NCBI GenBank assembly: GCA_017428925.1
Contig: JAFRPY010000010.1
Coordinates: 62,001 to 126,000, forward strand
Source: Prevotella sp.
GTDB taxonomy: Bacteria; Bacteroidota; Bacteroidia; Bacteroidales; Bacteroidaceae
DNA: 64,000 nt
Direction of reading: 5' to 3'
A program made the translations under genes and the position numbers. The notes under the pieces were generated by a model, which was not told where the DNA came from, did not search any database, and worked only from the letters and a program-made list of their open reading frames with translations. Within the stretch, counting starts at the first letter, position 1. Each line of letters opens with the position of its first letter. Shown here one piece after another: positions 7,621-17,407 of this stretch.

Positions 7621-9654
7621 TTACCATCCTGGATTCTGTGGGAATCCTTCATAAAGATAGATATCCTTGTCGGGAAGCGGGAACCAGTAGTGCTTTGAGT
7701 CAAAGTTACGGGTAATCAGTTCTTCTTTGCGGAAGTTGCCTACTCGAGCGTCCTTCGGATCGTGGTCCTTAAACCATGCGTCGGTTTCCAGACGCTCAAA
7801 CTCATGGGAGTATTTCATTGTGTAGGGAGGCTCCGTCAGGAGAAGCCAGCGCTGGAGGTCGCACCAGCGGAAACCTTCGAAGGAGAGTTCCACGGCACGC
7901 TCGCGACGTACTTCGTCGATGAAATGCTCACGTGTGTCGCGGAGATTGGCGGGCACGTGCTCCATGGGATAATCCGAGGAGCTGACACGGTCGCGGAGCG
8001 CGTTGATGGCGTCGACTGCCGAATATGACGTGCAATATGTCGGCTTTTCGGTCAGGTCGCTTGCACTTGTTGCAATAGCGGCCTTTGCCTCGGCATACAT
8101 CAGGTAGACGTCGGCAAGACGCATATAGGGGAGATAGCTTTCGAAGTTGTAGTCCCAGTCGTACCATCTGTCTCCCTCGTTACACTGGTGAGGTGTCAGC
8201 TTCTGGATGAAATAGCCCGTGCTGCTGCCATCGGCAATGTTGCGCATGCCGCCACCGGTGTAAAGGGCGCAATATTCGTACTTTTTCTGCTCTGAGGACA
8301 ATGCGTCCGTGCTGAGCACATAGTGGAAACCGTCGAAAACGATGTCGTGATAGAATCGTGGGTCGCGATCCTTATAGGGATGCTCGGGATCCCAACCTGA
8401 TGCCGGGTTCAGCACATATTCACCATTCTGTACCAGATAGATGGGCTGTCCGTTTGCCATACCATACTGGTCGATGACGTTTGCGGTGGGATGGTGGATG
8501 ATTTTGTCGTGAGCCACGAGACCTGCAACCTTGGGGCCGAAAATCTTGGCGTGGTTCCAGTTTGCTGTGTTCGCGCCCGAACAAATGCCACGGAAGATGG
8601 CCTCGCAAGTGCCTGGCACCTGCCAGCCCTGCTTGACGGTATAGAATATATCTGAATAGTTGGTTTCGGCGTTTTCATCACGCTCATGGTCGTAGATGTT
8701 GGAGTACTTGTATTCAGCAAGTTTATACGTTACAGCTCCTCGCTTGACCAGGTCAAGTGCGCGGCCGAAAGCCTCTGCTGCCTTGCGGCAGTAAGTAACG
8801 TCATAATCGTAGGTCTTGCCGTTGGAACTTGCACCTAACAGCTGTGGTGTACCACCATCCTTGGTCTTCTCGTACTCCTTCATGAGCGGTGAACCTGCCC
8901 AGAGATAGCATTTGCCCAGATAGCAGAGTGCCATGAACTTGTTGATGCGCAGGTCGTTCTTTCCAATCGTCTGCATACCGGCAAGTGTCTCGTCCCAACC
9001 CTGGGGATCCAGAGGAAGAAGGTCGTAGGCACGCTCGAAGTCTTCAGCACAGCGGTCGGCACATTCCTGGAAGGAAAGGCGTGGAAGCTCTGGAATCTGT
9101 GTGGCTTCAAAAGCCTTGTCGATATAGGGAAGTCCGCCGAAATAGCACATCAGCTCGAAATGCCACCATGCACGGAGGAAATACATCTGTCCGAGCAACA
9201 GGTCGCGCTCTTCGTCAGTGCCTACAAGCGACTTGATTTGCTCAATACCCATGTTACACTTACGGATGGAGTACCATGAGCTTTTCCACAGCGAGAATCT
9301 GCTGCCATTCAGCCAGAACTGACCATTGCTATACCAGTCACGGTAGTTGCCGAGGTCAACCTGGTGGTCAATGTGTGCATAGCCTTCCGGGTTGTGAACG
9401 GCATCGTCGCCCAAATTCCATCCGGAACAATAGTTGACTTTCTCTTTATCAGGAATGAGGTTGTAGATTTCCTCGATGTATCCCTGGAAGTTGCGGTAGT
9501 TCTTGAAAGCTTCGTCCTCAGCCACAATAGACTCCGGATCCTTGTCGAGCCAGTCGGTACAAGAAGTGAAGGATGTACCGACAGCCATCAGGAGCAGCGA
9601 ACCACACAAAAAGGGTTTTATGTTATTATAATATTTCATCATTGTTGACACCAT
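7621..9654 (-). CDS. SusD/RagB-family outer-membrane lipoprotein (operon B, first pair)
   Basis: 677 residues with lipobox FTSC followed by TDWLDKDPES. SusD features include LLLGQMYFLRAWWHFELMCYFGGLPY near 175 and the C-terminal block YLPYMRLADVYLMYAEAKA, AINALRDRV, VRRERAVELSFEGFRWCDLQRWLL. The start codon overlaps the stop of the upstream susC by one base (TAATG), which suggests translational coupling. Starts at codon 5 or 6 (MMKYYNN) would give a more typical signal peptide and cannot be excluded. It pairs with the 1066-residue SusC. Xylan specificity is inferred from the locus. Confidence 0.94.
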   Translation of the reverse strand: MVSTMMKYYNNIKPFLCGSLLLMAVGTSFTSCTDWLDKDPESIVAEDEAFKNYRNFQGYIEEIYNLIPDKEKVNYCSGWNLGDDAVHNPEGYAHIDHQVDLGNYRDWYSNGQFWLNGSRFSLWKSSWYSIRKCNMGIEQIKSLVGTDEERDLLLGQMYFLRAWWHFELMCYFGGLPYIDKAFEATQIPELPRLSFQECADRCAEDFERAYDLLPLDPQGWDETLAGMQTIGKNDLRINKFMALCYLGKCYLWAGSPLMKEYEKTKDGGTPQLLGASSNGKTYDYDVTYCRKAAEAFGRALDLVKRGAVTYKLAEYKYSNIYDHERDENAETNYSDIFYTVKQGWQVPGTCEAIFRGICSGANTANWNHAKIFGPKVAGLVAHDKIIHHPTANVIDQYGMANGQPIYLVQNGEYVLNPASGWDPEHPYKDRDPRFYHDIVFDGFHYVLSTDALSSEQKKYEYCALYTGGGMRNIADGSSTGYFIQKLTPHQCNEGDRWYDWDYNFESYLPYMRLADVYLMYAEAKAAIATSASDLTEKPTYCTSYSAVDAINALRDRVSSSDYPMEHVPANLRDTREHFIDEVRRERAVELSFEGFRWCDLQRWLLLTEPPYTMKYSHEFERLETDAWFKDHDPKDARVGNFRKEELITRNFDSKHYWFPLPDKDIYLYEGFPQNPGW

Positions 9655-12600
9655 TAAATGTAAAGCTTAAATCCGAAGTTATAACGTCTGACAGTGGGGT
9701 AGGCACCGCCGCCGCCGCTCCATCCGTAGTTACTCTCACGGTCGTCAGGCATCTTGGTAATCAGGAAGAGGTTGTTACCGTTGAGGTATATCTTCAGGCT
9801 TGTGAAACCAAGTTTCTTGATCCAGCCCTTAGTCCACGTATAAGCGACCTCCACGTTCTTCAGACGGAAATATGAACCGTCGAAGAGGAATTGTGTACCG
9901 TTGTTGCCACCGGTGGCCTGTGTGTTGAAGCGAGGTATGACGACTTCGCCGCCGGCGTCTGCCGAATTCCACCATGTGCCCGTGTCGTAGACGGTGAGCA
10001 GCTGATCGGGGAATGAAGTGAGCGTGACGTCGCGGGTAACACCTGTTACGCCATAGAGCTGTGCGAAGCAAGAGAAACCTTTCCACTCCCATCCGATGGT
10101 GGCATTGTAGGTGTGCTCCGGGTTTCCGGTGTAGCCGTAGGGAGCCTGGTCGTTGGTTACGTCAACGATACCGTCACCGTTGAAGTCCACGATGTAATGG
10201 TCGCCGATGAGCACCTGTGAGTCGTTGCTCTGGAATGCCGGCGCACTGTAGAGCTGGTCGTAGGTGTTGATAAATCCGTTGTCGATGTATGATACGTATT
10301 GTCCCTGAGAATAACCCTCGGCCTTGCGATATGACGGAATCAATGATGGGTCGTCCTTCAGTTTGATGACGTTGTGAGCGTAGGTGTAGTTGGCATTTGC
10401 CCAGAAGCGCATACCGTTCTTCAGCACCTTGTTGAAGCGAAGCTCAACTTCGAAACCTGAGTTCTTGATTTTACCCTTGTTGATGTCAGGCGTTTTTGCT
10501 GCACCATAGTATGAGGGCACCGAACGGTCAGAACCATAAATAAAGATGTCGTAACGGTCGTCGCGGAACCAGTCGAAGCTACCTGTCAGCATACCGCCGA
10601 AGAATCCATAGTCGAAACCGAGGTTCTTCTTCTGCACGGTTGCCCAGCGGAGGTCGGGGTTGGCAATGCTGGCTTCCTTATATCCGACGAACGGACTGTT
10701 TGAACGGTCAAGTCCCATCTGGAAACCATTACCATTATTCAGCACTTCCCATCCCGTCAGGTAGGCCCAGCGGTCGCCGGCGCTGTCGTCACCGATTTCA
10801 CCGAGTGATCCGCGAATCTTGAACATGTCAAGGATTTTCTTGTCCTTCAGCGGTTTCATGAATTTTTCTTCAGATACCATCCAGCCTAAAGCTCCTGAGC
10901 AGAAGAATGCGAAACGGTTGTCGGGAGAGAATTTCTGCGAACCGTTGTAGGCACCGTTGAACTCAGCAAAATATCTGCCCTTGAAATCGTAGGTGGTACG
11001 GAACACCCAGTCCTCGCGACGATTCTCGAGGTCGGCATTGCCCGCACTGATACGACGCTTCCAGTTACCCATGAGCGTCACGTTATGGTCGCCGAACTGA
11101 CGTCCCCAGAAAATCTGTGCCGACATTTCGGTTGCACGGCTTGTATAGCTTACACTACCAGCCTGAGTTGTCCAGTCGCGCTTCTCATAGAAATCGAAAC
11201 CTGTCTTTGGATAGATGTCATTCTCGAACAGAAGTTCACCATCTTCAGGAAGAATGTAGGCCGTGTTGTTGACGTGACCGCCACCTGCAGCATCGATACC
11301 ACGGCTACCCTCGTTGAACTGGTTGTCCCATGAGATGGTGCCGCGCAGAATCAAACCCTTTGTGATGAAATCGAGGTTCTGCTCGAGTGCGAAGTCGGTG
11401 AACACACGTGTGATGGTGCTCAGCTCATAACCTGACGTTGCCACGTTCATCGGAGAGTTGGCCATGTTGGAGGCTGCCAGACGAGAGTATCCCCATGCGC
11501 CGTTTGAGAACTTTACAGGGAACACGTTTGGCGGCATACGATAGGCACCGGCCCAGTTTTGCTGCTGGAAGAACTCACCGCTGTTACCATAATAATAACG
11601 TGGCGTCTTCTGCTGGGCATTCGAACCGGCCAGGTTTACCCTGAACTGAGTGGTCTTCGTGATTTGGAAGTCCAGATTTGAACGTACGTTCAGACGATTA
11701 TAGGCATAACCGCCTTCATAACCCTGGTGGTTATCCCAGATTCTTGTCATGTCGCCTTCGTTCTGGTAGTCGAAGGCCACGAAATATTTCACGAACTTTG
11801 TACCGCCCGAGAAATTGATGTTGGTGTTATACGACAAAGCCGTAGAACGGAACATCTCTTCCTGCCAGTCAATGTTTGGATAGCGTTCGGCCTGGCTGTA
11901 GTCGCCGAGGTAGTCGCCATTGGCATTGTAGTGTGGCTTGACGGTATAGTCCTGGTTGCGGAAATTGTTGATGAAAGTCTGCGGACGATAATATGCCCAA
12001 GAGGCGGCACCGCCCAGGGCAAGCTCATGCTCGATGACCTTGTTGCGGAGCATATAGCCGTCGTAGGAGTCGTACTTGCGCGGGAGCTTTGACACGGCTT
12101 TCAGCGTGGCATTGAAGCCCACGTCGATTCTTGCCTTGCCTTCCACACCACGCTTGGTGGTAATCAGGATAACGCCGTTGGCACCTTCCACACCGTAGAC
12201 GGCTGTGGCGGATGCGTCCTTCAGAACGGAAATCGTAGCCACCGACGTGATGTCAACCGACTTGATTTCACGCTTCACACCATCAACGAGAATCAGCGGC
12301 TGGGCATCCTGGTTCCAGGCTGCTGCACCACGGATGTAGATGCGCGGGTCTTCTTCACCCGGCTGACCTGAAGAGGCGATGGTGGCCACACCGGGGAGGT
12401 TACCCGTGAGGGCTGCACCGACACTACCGATACCTGCCGCACGTTCAAGCACTTCACCTGTGGTCTGGGTAATGGCACCCACCACAGAGGCTTTTTTCTG
12501 TTGGCCGTAACCTACTACCACGACTTCTTCCAGTTGGTTCTCTTCGGCAAGCGCGATTTTCAATGAACGCTGCTTTCCAACCTTGAGTTCCTTCGTGGTC

Positions 12601-12854
12601 ATACCTACATAGGAAACAACAAGCACCGACTGCTCGGAGGGAACCTCGATTTCAAAGTTTCCGTCGATGTCCGTAATAGAACCATGACTTGCATTTCCTT
12701 TCACTAAGACTGTTGCACCGATGAGCGGATCTCCACCCTCGTCAACCACTGTACCCTTGACTTTGATTCCACCCTGGGCCCAAATGGATAATGGGACCAG
12801 CAGCATCAGCAAGGTCGGGACAGTACGTTTGAAAAATTCAGATATATGTTTCAT
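9654..12854 (-). CDS. SusC/RagA-family TonB-dependent transporter (first gene of operon B)
   Basis: 1066 residues. In order: signal peptide (ends near SIWAQG), a CarboxypepD-regulatory-like domain (KVKGTVVDEGGDPLIGATVLVKG to LVVSYVGMTTKELKVG, about 31-105), a TonB-box-like LEEVVVVGYGQQKK (about 118), a plug with ILVDGVKRE and ISVLKDASATAVYGVEGANGVILITTKRG, then a beta-barrel of about 800 residues ending YNFGFKLYI. It imports glycan oligomers across the outer membrane with its SusD partner. A -7-type box lies about 200 bp upstream, and a duplicated region with 22-bp units lies further upstream, as it does for operon A. Confidence 0.96.
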   Translation of the reverse strand: MKHISEFFKRTVPTLLMLLVPLSIWAQGGIKVKGTVVDEGGDPLIGATVLVKGNASHGSITDIDGNFEIEVPSEQSVLVVSYVGMTTKELKVGKQRSLKIALAEENQLEEVVVVGYGQQKKASVVGAITQTTGEVLERAAGIGSVGAALTGNLPGVATIASSGQPGEEDPRIYIRGAAAWNQDAQPLILVDGVKREIKSVDITSVATISVLKDASATAVYGVEGANGVILITTKRGVEGKARIDVGFNATLKAVSKLPRKYDSYDGYMLRNKVIEHELALGGAASWAYYRPQTFINNFRNQDYTVKPHYNANGDYLGDYSQAERYPNIDWQEEMFRSTALSYNTNINFSGGTKFVKYFVAFDYQNEGDMTRIWDNHQGYEGGYAYNRLNVRSNLDFQITKTTQFRVNLAGSNAQQKTPRYYYGNSGEFFQQQNWAGAYRMPPNVFPVKFSNGAWGYSRLAASNMANSPMNVATSGYELSTITRVFTDFALEQNLDFITKGLILRGTISWDNQFNEGSRGIDAAGGGHVNNTAYILPEDGELLFENDIYPKTGFDFYEKRDWTTQAGSVSYTSRATEMSAQIFWGRQFGDHNVTLMGNWKRRISAGNADLENRREDWVFRTTYDFKGRYFAEFNGAYNGSQKFSPDNRFAFFCSGALGWMVSEEKFMKPLKDKKILDMFKIRGSLGEIGDDSAGDRWAYLTGWEVLNNGNGFQMGLDRSNSPFVGYKEASIANPDLRWATVQKKNLGFDYGFFGGMLTGSFDWFRDDRYDIFIYGSDRSVPSYYGAAKTPDINKGKIKNSGFEVELRFNKVLKNGMRFWANANYTYAHNVIKLKDDPSLIPSYRKAEGYSQGQYVSYIDNGFINTYDQLYSAPAFQSNDSQVLIGDHYIVDFNGDGIVDVTNDQAPYGYTGNPEHTYNATIGWEWKGFSCFAQLYGVTGVTRDVTLTSFPDQLLTVYDTGTWWNSADAGGEVVIPRFNTQATGGNNGTQFLFDGSYFRLKNVEVAYTWTKGWIKKLGFTSLKIYLNGNNLFLITKMPDDRESNYGWSGGGGAYPTVRRYNFGFKLYI

Positions 12855-13055
12855 CTTTCAATACTTATGTCTTGTGAAGTGTCGAACCTGCCGTCATGAT
12901 TACAACTCATGGTTAGCGCAAGAGTTGGGATGACTGCTAAATTACCAATCAAAAAATCTTTAAACATACTACAAATTCTTATTTTTAGGTTTTCTATTAA
13001 AGGTCTTAAAAATGAGTAATGAATAGTTCTCTTTTCAAAGGTTCCGTTTCGGCTG

Positions 13056-13063
13056 CAAAATTA
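13056..13063 (-). promoter_or_regulatory. Candidate promoter -7 box of operon B
   Basis: TAATTTTG on the minus strand fits the Bacteroidota TAnnTTTG box. It is about 200 bp upstream of the susC start and I see no clear TTTG at the -33 distance, so it is tentative. The rest of 12855-13055 is A/T-rich with no gene. Confidence 0.4.
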
Positions 13064-13219
13064 CAATTAATCTTTCGTTCAGTCATTTGTTTTTTATATG
13101 TTTTTTTTGGCCGAATGTAACATATAATCGTTGTTTTTTACCTTTTCTCTTTTGGTGGAGGTTTTTTTTAAAAAATAACCATAAAATGTTACCGTTTGAC
13201 GTGCAATTTTGACGTAGGT

Positions 13220-13450
13220 TCCATCACGGCAGGCATGTTCATTTCGCGCGCGTACCGTATATAATTATTATAATGCAGGTTGTTGCTCAGAAAATCTTGC
13301 CAACTTCGTGGGCATACTACTTTCTGCTCCTTGTTTGCAGTTTTTCCGCTCCTTATTTGCAGTTTTTCTGCTCCTTATCCGCAGTTTTCCTGCACCTTAT
13401 CTGCAGTTTTCAATCGGAACTTCAAAAATAACCTGCCGGCTGTTCAGAAC
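13220..13450. repeat. Duplicated upstream region, copy 1, with four 22-bp units
   Basis: About 230 bp closely resembling 22558-22815. Its core (13323-13410) is four exact-length 22-bp units: 13323-13344, 13345-13366, 13367-13388 and 13389-13410. Each has the form (T/C)(C/T)(T/C)GC-N9-GCAG-TTTT with a small dyad CTGC...GCAG; the dyad is imperfect in unit 2, which begins CCGC. Both copies lie 320-470 bp upstream of a susC start. Confidence 0.85.
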
Positions 13451-13453
13451 AAA

Positions 13454-13490
13454 CAAAAAAACGCCCTGCAGCGATAGTGCTGCAGGGCGA
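13454..13490 (-). terminator. Rho-independent terminator of operon A
   Basis: On the minus strand an 11-bp perfect stem (CGCCCTGCAGC, 6-nt loop, GCTGCAGGGCG; arms 13462-13472 and 13479-13489) is followed by seven T residues. It sits 22 bp after the GH10 stop codon. Confidence 0.9.
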
Positions 13491-13511
13491 TGATAATTTT
13501 TAATAAATGGA

Positions 13512-15965
13512 TTACTGAACTGTAGAGGAAACGTTCTGGCGTTCGTAGTATGCCTTGTAGTCCTCACCACCGAACTTAAGTCCGAGATCTTCTCCGGCAA
13601 TACCATCGCAGACACCCTTGTAGGCCCACTTGCGCAGGAAATTGGCATCCCAGAGGTTGGGCACCTCGCCCTTCAGCCAGTATTCGTGCTCGTCTTCTGC
13701 ATCAGATACGCCCCAGATGGTGATTCCGCTCTGCTGTGCTGTGGGCACGTTGGCACGGAACGATTCGAAGATGGCCGTGTAGGCATCGGCCTGAGCCTTG
13801 TACTGGGCGGCCGACGGACTGCTGGTGCCGAGGGCGATGTCGAGTTCGGTGACTCGCACCAGTTTGCCTGTGGCAGCCATGGCTTGGAACATGGCATCGA
13901 CTTGCTGGCGCAGTGCAGCCACCCGCTGGGCATTGTTTTCCTCGTTGTCACTGGTTCCGCTGAGGGTGATGTGCATCTGAGTACCGATACCATCGACGAT
14001 GGGAGAACCGTTGGCTGCATCGATTTCGCCTACCCACTTGATGAGGGCTGCAAGTTTCGACGGCGAGGTCTCCAGATTATAATCGTTGATGAACAGTTTT
14101 GTTTCGGCAGGCAAGTACTTGCGGGCGAACTGGAAGGCCTTCACGCCGTAGTCGGGCACGTAGTAGCCCCAGTAGAAGCGGTTGCTGCCCCAGTTGAGCG
14201 TCAGTCCTGACTCGGTATCCTCGGTGGGAGCAGAATCGTAGGTTGTGTTGCCGTCGTCGTCGGTGGTAGAGCCGCCGAAGACGTTGTTGAATCCGCGAAC
14301 GGCGTTGCCGTTACCGTCGGCAATGGCCTCGTTGATGACGTCGTAGCCGTATGGCGTGATGCCCTTTGCTGCGAGATATCCGGCCATGCCCTTCACCCAG
14401 CCTTCCATGGCATCGGTGAGTGCTGCCTGTTTCTGTTCGGGAGTTTTGAAGGTGTAGACCATCTTGGTGGCACGGTGCGGAGCATGACGCAGTCCGGCGG
14501 CCTTGGCCCCGGCTTCTTCTTCGCTCACCTTGGTGACACGCACATTGTCGACATAATAGGTCACGCCGGGCAGTTTGCCCAGGTCGATGCAGAAACGCCA
14601 TTTGTCGGCACCGTCGACAAAGTCGTGGCTGTAGTTCTGCATGATGTAGTTGATTTCCAGCCAGCCTGAAGAGGTCTCGAAGGATTCTGTCCAGCTGGAC
14701 TGGCTGCCTGTCCAGTTGATCCAAGGCCATTGGTTGCTGATCTCGCTGCCCGAGGCGTAGGACACGCGGGCCTGGCCGGGCTGGTCGCTCTTGATGAAGA
14801 ACGAGATGCGCACCTTCTCGCCGGGGAATGTGGGCATGGCAGGCGTGGTGACTTGGCAGTCCCAGTAGTTGGCCGACGACTCGGAAGCCGTTGCCTTCAG
14901 TACATGCTTGCCGTCGATGGCATCGGCCAGTTCGACGGCCTCGATGCCTGCACCGGGATTGTTGATGGTCCATCCGTCGGTACCATTCTCGAACGAACCG
15001 TTGTCGCAGTAGTTGGTGGGACCTTCAATCTTGGCTCCAAATTCCACGTTGTCAATCCAATAGGTGCCGATGTCCTTACCCGTGTTGATGCACACGCGGA
15101 TGTACGATTTCCCATCGTCGGTGACGGTTATTTCCTTCTCGCAGGTGGTCCATGCGGTGCCCACCTCGAAGGTTTCGTAGCCTACGGCAGGATAGCCGTC
15201 GCTGGGTTGCTGCAGACACACTTGAATGTGGCCGGCACCGTCGGTGCGGGCTTTGAAGCGCAGGATATAGGTGCCGGGTTCGGCTGGTGCGGGCAGGTCC
15301 TGACAGAACTGCACATCCCAGAGATTTCCCGACTTGGGGTTGTAAATCTTGGCTCCACCGCTGCCGTCGACACCGCCCGATGCGTCCCATTCGCGGGTGG
15401 AACTTCCGCCCCATCCCATCCAGTTGCTCAGGTCGCTGTCGAACTCGCCGTTCCTCAGCACGTTGGCGATGTCGCCGTCAGTCTCAATAGTGATGTCGGG
15501 GGCGATGAGCGACTTCAGGTAAGTCTGGTTCTGCTGCTGATACCAGAAGAAGTTATGGCCGTAGAGTTTCATGTCTTTCTTCTTGAAGAGGTCGAGTGCA
15601 GCGTCGAGTTTGGTGGTGTTGAGAGCACCGGAATTTGTCACCATGGCATCCATCTTCATGGCATTGCCGAAGGTGACCATCTGGAAGTTGTCGAAGATGA
15701 TGGCTTGGCGGGCATCCTCGTCGTTGGTGGTCAGCGTGATGCCGGCACCCACACCCAGGGTGCTGCCCGGCATATACTGAGCGGAATATTCCTTGAGGGT
15801 GCCATAGTTGGCCAGCACCTCTTTCACCTGCAGGGGAATCTCAGCGGCGGTCAGGCTGCCGTGGCCTTCAGGAGTCTTCCACTCCATGATCTGGTCGTCG
15901 CATGAAGTGAGCGCACCGCATACTAAGCAGATTCCGCAGACGGATTTCAATATCTTTGTATTCAT
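13512..15965 (-). CDS. xyn10: GH10 endo-1,4-beta-xylanase with two inserted CBM4/9-type modules
   Basis: 817-residue lipoprotein (lipobox ALTSC). The GH10 barrel is interrupted. The N-terminal part holds FGNAMKMDAM and LYGHNFFWYQQQ (about 100-145); two tandem CBM4/9-like modules follow (about 165-315 and 320-485, each opening with an N-G-x-F-E/D pattern and closing with (I/V)DNV). The rest of the barrel is YGYDVINEAIADG with acid/base E546, LFINDYNLE, and VRVTELDIALG with nucleophile E707, then ITIWGVSD. Both catalytic Glu residues are present, so it should be active. Membrane-anchored GH10 enzymes with such inserts are hallmarks of Bacteroidota xylan loci (Xyn10C in the Prevotella xus cluster), where they cut xylan at the surface for SusC/D import. 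Last gene of operon A. Confidence 0.95.
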   Translation of the reverse strand: MNTKILKSVCGICLVCGALTSCDDQIMEWKTPEGHGSLTAAEIPLQVKEVLANYGTLKEYSAQYMPGSTLGVGAGITLTTNDEDARQAIIFDNFQMVTFGNAMKMDAMVTNSGALNTTKLDAALDLFKKKDMKLYGHNFFWYQQQNQTYLKSLIAPDITIETDGDIANVLRNGEFDSDLSNWMGWGGSSTREWDASGGVDGSGGAKIYNPKSGNLWDVQFCQDLPAPAEPGTYILRFKARTDGAGHIQVCLQQPSDGYPAVGYETFEVGTAWTTCEKEITVTDDGKSYIRVCINTGKDIGTYWIDNVEFGAKIEGPTNYCDNGSFENGTDGWTINNPGAGIEAVELADAIDGKHVLKATASESSANYWDCQVTTPAMPTFPGEKVRISFFIKSDQPGQARVSYASGSEISNQWPWINWTGSQSSWTESFETSSGWLEINYIMQNYSHDFVDGADKWRFCIDLGKLPGVTYYVDNVRVTKVSEEEAGAKAAGLRHAPHRATKMVYTFKTPEQKQAALTDAMEGWVKGMAGYLAAKGITPYGYDVINEAIADGNGNAVRGFNNVFGGSTTDDDGNTTYDSAPTEDTESGLTLNWGSNRFYWGYYVPDYGVKAFQFARKYLPAETKLFINDYNLETSPSKLAALIKWVGEIDAANGSPIVDGIGTQMHITLSGTSDNEENNAQRVAALRQQVDAMFQAMAATGKLVRVTELDIALGTSSPSAAQYKAQADAYTAIFESFRANVPTAQQSGITIWGVSDAEDEHEYWLKGEVPNLWDANFLRKWAYKGVCDGIAGEDLGLKFGGEDYKAYYERQNVSSTVQ

Positions 15966-16015
15966 GATTTTTCTTTATTAGGATTTTATGCTCAAATTCT
16001 GGAAACTGCCACAGG

Positions 16016-17380
16016 CTATTCTGCAGCATCGTTGAAGTCGCTCACGGTGAAGGCCGTGGTGTTGACTACGCGCAAGTTGTCTACATAGATTTTCTGCGTG
16101 AATGCACTGGCTTTGTGTACGATATCGTCGGAGAACTCCAGGTCCTGGTTCACAAACAATATCAGGAAATTACGGTAGCTTCCGGCATTGCGGTCGTCGC
16201 AGATTTTCTGGAAAGTGGTCTCGGGAGCCTCCGACGGGTCATAGTTGCCCACGGCAGTCATCGGGATGGTGATGGTCTGCCAGCGAGGCCCGGTGGTGAA
16301 TGGTGTGGTGGTACCGTCGTCGTTGAGCCAGGGTACCCACACGGTGGCTGTGTTGAGATACTGGCTGCTGTATTTGGTGCAGCCTGATCCATAGCCGTAG
16401 TTGGAGAGGTTGTTCTGCAACGAGATTTCTAACTGTCCGCTGCCCATCCAGTTTTCGGGCACATAGACATCGAACTGTATTGCCACGTTGGCAGCACTGG
16501 TCTCGGCGGGGATGAACTTGAACATGCGCGAACCCCAGTCGTCGTTGGCATTGTCGTTGCCGGCAGTAGCCCAGAGCAGAGAGTTGCTTCCTGCATCGAA
16601 ACCGGTGAAGCACACTACCTTGCCGCGACCAGTGTTCAGCGGATCGTCGACGAGGTTGTCGGAACTGTAGGTCGCACTCCAGGAGCCAAGTTCGCCCTTA
16701 CCGTCGAAATCGGTGATGAAGCAGTTGAAGTCGTTGAAATAAGCCGGGGTGATGGCTGTACCGTTTGCACCCTCGCTGGTGATGAATCCCGACTGGGTTA
16801 CGCCTGCGGGCATGACAAACGAATAGAATTTTCCGTCTTCATCGTTGACGATGCCACTGCTGATTTCGATGCCGCCGGGAAGAGTCACCTTGGTGGTCTC
16901 CTGCAGGTTTGAGCCATACACGGTGACGGTCTCGCCCGCCTTGGGCAATGTGTTGTCGATACTGCTGATGCTGGGCGCAGCGGCACGGATGGTGAAATCA
17001 TATACAAGACTTGTCTGATCCTTTACAAGTGTTATCGTGTTACGTACGTCTGCACTTGCCTTCTCCACGGGAGTCTTGCTGTTGAGAGTTACCCAAACGT
17101 TGTTGTCAGTCATCAGGGCATTGTTGAAGTAGGTCTCATAACCGTTGATGAGTATTTTCTTCAGACCGAGGAATCCGGAACCCTCGATGCGAATGAGCTG
17201 TCCCAGACGGGCGAAGTCCACGGGGCGGTCTTTGTTGACGGGATCGTCGATATTCTCAAGATAGACCTGTGAAATGGTCATCGGAGTTGACTGCGAGCCG
17301 TTATCGTCATCGCTGCAGGCTGTGAAGCTGAGGGCGATAATCGAGAGGCATAGCGTCAAAATATATTTCTTGGTAATCAT
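16016..17380 (-). CDS. Surface glycan-binding lipoprotein with TIG domain (XusE-like position)
   Basis: 454 residues with lipobox FTACS. After a short N-terminal region (TISQVYLENIDDP) there are two Ig-like TIG/IPT segments: DFARLGQLIRIEGSGFLGLKKILING (about 59-130) and SISSIDNTLPKAGETVTVYGSNL (about 137-220). The C-terminal half (NCFITDFDGKGELGSWSATYSSDN to KIYVDNLRVVNTT) looks like a beta-sandwich carbohydrate-binding module. This architecture and the position between susD and GH10 match the XusE/SGBP proteins of xylan loci, which hold xylan at the cell surface. Binding is inferred, not shown by residues. Spacing is 27 bp after susD and 50 bp before the xylanase. Confidence 0.82.
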   Translation of the reverse strand: MITKKYILTLCLSIIALSFTACSDDDNGSQSTPMTISQVYLENIDDPVNKDRPVDFARLGQLIRIEGSGFLGLKKILINGYETYFNNALMTDNNVWVTLNSKTPVEKASADVRNTITLVKDQTSLVYDFTIRAAAPSISSIDNTLPKAGETVTVYGSNLQETTKVTLPGGIEISSGIVNDEDGKFYSFVMPAGVTQSGFITSEGANGTAITPAYFNDFNCFITDFDGKGELGSWSATYSSDNLVDDPLNTGRGKVVCFTGFDAGSNSLLWATAGNDNANDDWGSRMFKFIPAETSAANVAIQFDVYVPENWMGSGQLEISLQNNLSNYGYGSGCTKYSSQYLNTATVWVPWLNDDGTTTPFTTGPRWQTITIPMTAVGNYDPSEAPETTFQKICDDRNAGSYRNFLILFVNQDLEFSDDIVHKASAFTQKIYVDNLRVVNTTAFTVSDFNDAAE

Positions 17381-17407
17381 AACTGTTAATTTCTTAATTG
17401 TTTTCTC

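Noticed and set aside
13323-13410. CRISPR array
   Set aside because: Units are 22 bp with no unique spacers of constant length and no cas genes nearby.
13280-13477. Open frames of 60-65 codons across the 22-bp units (also at 22642-22905)
   Set aside because: The repeat period of 22 shifts the frame each unit, several frames are open at once, and the peptides are just translated repeats.
14730-15905. 391-codon open frame antisense to the GH10 gene
   Set aside because: Both catalytic motifs and CBM modules are on the minus strand; the plus-strand frame is a shadow.
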